Shown: positions 62,743-64,000 of the stretch, piece after piece
Layout: every line of letters begins with the position of its first letter
Numbering within the stretch: position 1 is the first letter of the stretch
NCBI RefSeq assembly: GCF_026213295.1
Contig: NC_079418.1
Coordinates: 4,394,387 to 4,458,386, forward strand
From: Gadus chalcogrammus
Taxonomy: Eukaryota > Chordata > Actinopteri > Gadiformes > Gadidae
Reading direction: 5' to 3'
DNA length: 64,000 nucleotides
Notes under the pieces: generated by a model
Databases searched by the model: none
The model's input: the letters and a program-made list of their open reading frames with translations, nothing else
What the model was told of the DNA's origin: nothing
Program-made: the position numbers and the translations under genes

Positions 62743-63639
62743 TGTGTCTTCCTGCTCAAGCCCCTCCCCCCAGGTAGTGTCGCCCTTATATAGATGTCAA
62801 GGTCACCCGCATGGTCCAGCCACTAGAGGGAGATAACTCAGAGAAACACAAAAATACGAAATGAAAGAAACTTTTCTCCTTCTTCATTCTGGCTCCTACA
62901 TTATGTATTCTATCAAATTTGGTAGCCAGCAGTTGGGTTAGTGGTCTAGCATTAGCCACTAGTATGTGCGACCCGAGTTCACGTCCTGAGTGAGTCATTG
63001 AATTCTTGGCGTTGTCTTATTTTCGTAATTCCCTTTATATCAGAGAAATTAGACCTAACAATTTACTTTTTATATAATAAATATGACTTACAATATCCCT
63101 TGAATACAAATCTAACTTGCAATAGCCCATGGTAAAGTTAATGATATTAATGTTACCGATAGTGAAGCCTTTGTCATTATGGCAAAGACACTGCTTCATG
63201 GGAAATTGTCAGCCACATAAATTCCATTCAGGTGAGTTTCCCGGCAGGCAGCCGAGACCACCTCTGTTGAGATAAAAACTGTGGTTCGTCAATTTAGTAT
63301 ATTCAAAGAAATTGAAAATAAAAGGCATGAAAAGTTGTTTGATTTCTCCAGTAATCTTTCCTAAATTAATAAATGGCTGGGGATTGAACCCCGGACGACA
63401 CATTACCTGGAGACTATCTCCCTGATGACAGATATTAATCAATATAAAATGTATATATATTACGCTTAATACTACTTATGCAATCAAAAGATCAGCGATT
63501 TTTTTGCCAGGCAGCCTCCCTGTTTTTATTAATGGTTATGTAGAATATTGGTGTATTTTAGAGTCTCTCTTTTGTTCACATTTCTAGTCTAGGAACAGGC
63601 AAGAGCCTCTCATACGATACAAGGTGTTATCTCCAACAT
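62743..63639. other. No gene; tRNA-like pieces
   Basis: 62936-62992 (GTTAGTGGTCTAGCATTAGC ... GAGTTCACGTCC) has A- and B-box-like text on the plus strand. 63368-63400 has GGGGATTGAACCCC, a B-box-like sequence on the minus strand. Neither folds into a convincing tRNA; probably SINE heads. Confidence 0.4.
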
Positions 63640-64000
63640 TCTGCCATTGTTATGTCTCAACAAGGTTGAACCGACCTGGTCCTCCGGGACATAGCCAGGG
63701 CCAGATACCTTATCAAGGCAGAGAGTGCGTCTGTCTACGTGTTATTCATGTATCCCCTTTTTGTATAATACTCGCCCCAACCCTTTGGTTCGACGAGAAG
63801 AGGGTTCGACAGCCAAGGAACAAGTCATCAAACGGCTCCTCAATGGGTCCACTATAGATTATTCAACCTAAGTCTGTATCTCGCTGTATTACATCCTGGA
63901 ATAAACCATCTATTCAACCCTCTGATCCAACCTGTCAAGTTGCTTTGATTTCGACTTCAAGAATTACTACTACGACTGAAAATACACAACGCAGAGTCTG
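63640..64000 (+). mobile_element. LTR-like sequence, cut by the window edge
   Basis: Region with GTATAATAC (63764) as a TATA-like box, GGAATAAACC (63898-63907) as a poly(A) signal and a T/C-rich U5-like tail ending near the edge. It resembles the R-U5 half of an LTR, but the ends are not visible. Confidence 0.3.

Noticed and set aside
62936..62992. Functional tRNA gene
   Set aside because: A/B-box-like words are present but the acceptor and anticodon stems do not pair properly; more likely a SINE head.

Overview
This window is vertebrate genomic DNA, almost certainly from a ray-finned (teleost) fish. The only host gene I can support is an intracellular FGF (FHF subfamily, closest to fgf14), on the + strand. 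Its exon 1 (38974-39196) sits in a CpG-dense promoter. Its exon 2 (53610-53720, exactly 111 nt) lies 14.4 kb downstream behind a 19-C tract. The later exons would be past the right edge. Nearly everything else is transposable-element DNA of families typical of fish genomes: L2, RTE/Rex3 and RLE-type LINEs, Gmr1-like and BEL/Pao LTR elements, hAT and PIF/Harbinger elements with their short non-autonomous relatives, and (CA)n/(GA)n/(CT)n tracts.

Layout. 1-764: an open reading frame running off the left edge, encoding a protein with two zinc-knuckle-like modules. 0.85-12 kb: decayed elements, namely an RLE-type LINE 3' end, a hAT transposase remnant, a hAT element with a CGGBP1-like finger, a Rex3 fragment and short inverted-repeat elements. 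12-16 kb: a degraded retroviral env region ending in one LTR. 16.1-22.6 kb: a hAT MITE with a perfect 8-bp target duplication, an inverted-repeat MITE, a two-gene PIF/Harbinger transposon whose transposase exon is split by another hAT element, and a solo LTR. 22.9-31.5 kb: a hAT element inside a MITE, then a 6.5-kb element with roughly 0.5-kb terminal inverted repeats holding a tRNA-like segment, itself invaded by a CR1/Jockey-group LINE and a Harbinger MITE, then a HARBI1-like fragment. 31.9-36.9 kb: an apparently intact L2 LINE on the - strand with both ORFs open.

37-54 kb: the fgf14-like promoter, exon 1, intron 1 and exon 2. Intron 1 contains microsatellites, a tRNA-derived SINE, a 20-bp minisatellite, a 184-nt pure purine run, a 1.4-kb foldback element, and a Harbinger element (43311-51880) that contains a complete but dead Gmr1-like LTR retrotransposon (integrase upstream of reverse transcriptase), which in turn contains a hAT element that contains another MITE. 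54-62.8 kb (intron 2): a BEL/Pao element with deletions and an insertion nested at least three deep in its integrase, a solo LTR inside its 3' LTR, and a 1.3-kb inverted-repeat element. The last kilobase holds tRNA-like pieces and what looks like part of another LTR.

The window therefore reads as one host gene plus layered insertions whose relative order can be deduced from nesting and target-site duplications. The protein-coding pieces other than fgf14, the left-edge ORF and the L2 ORFs are mostly pseudogenes. No CRISPR array, rRNA, functional tRNA or operon structure was seen.
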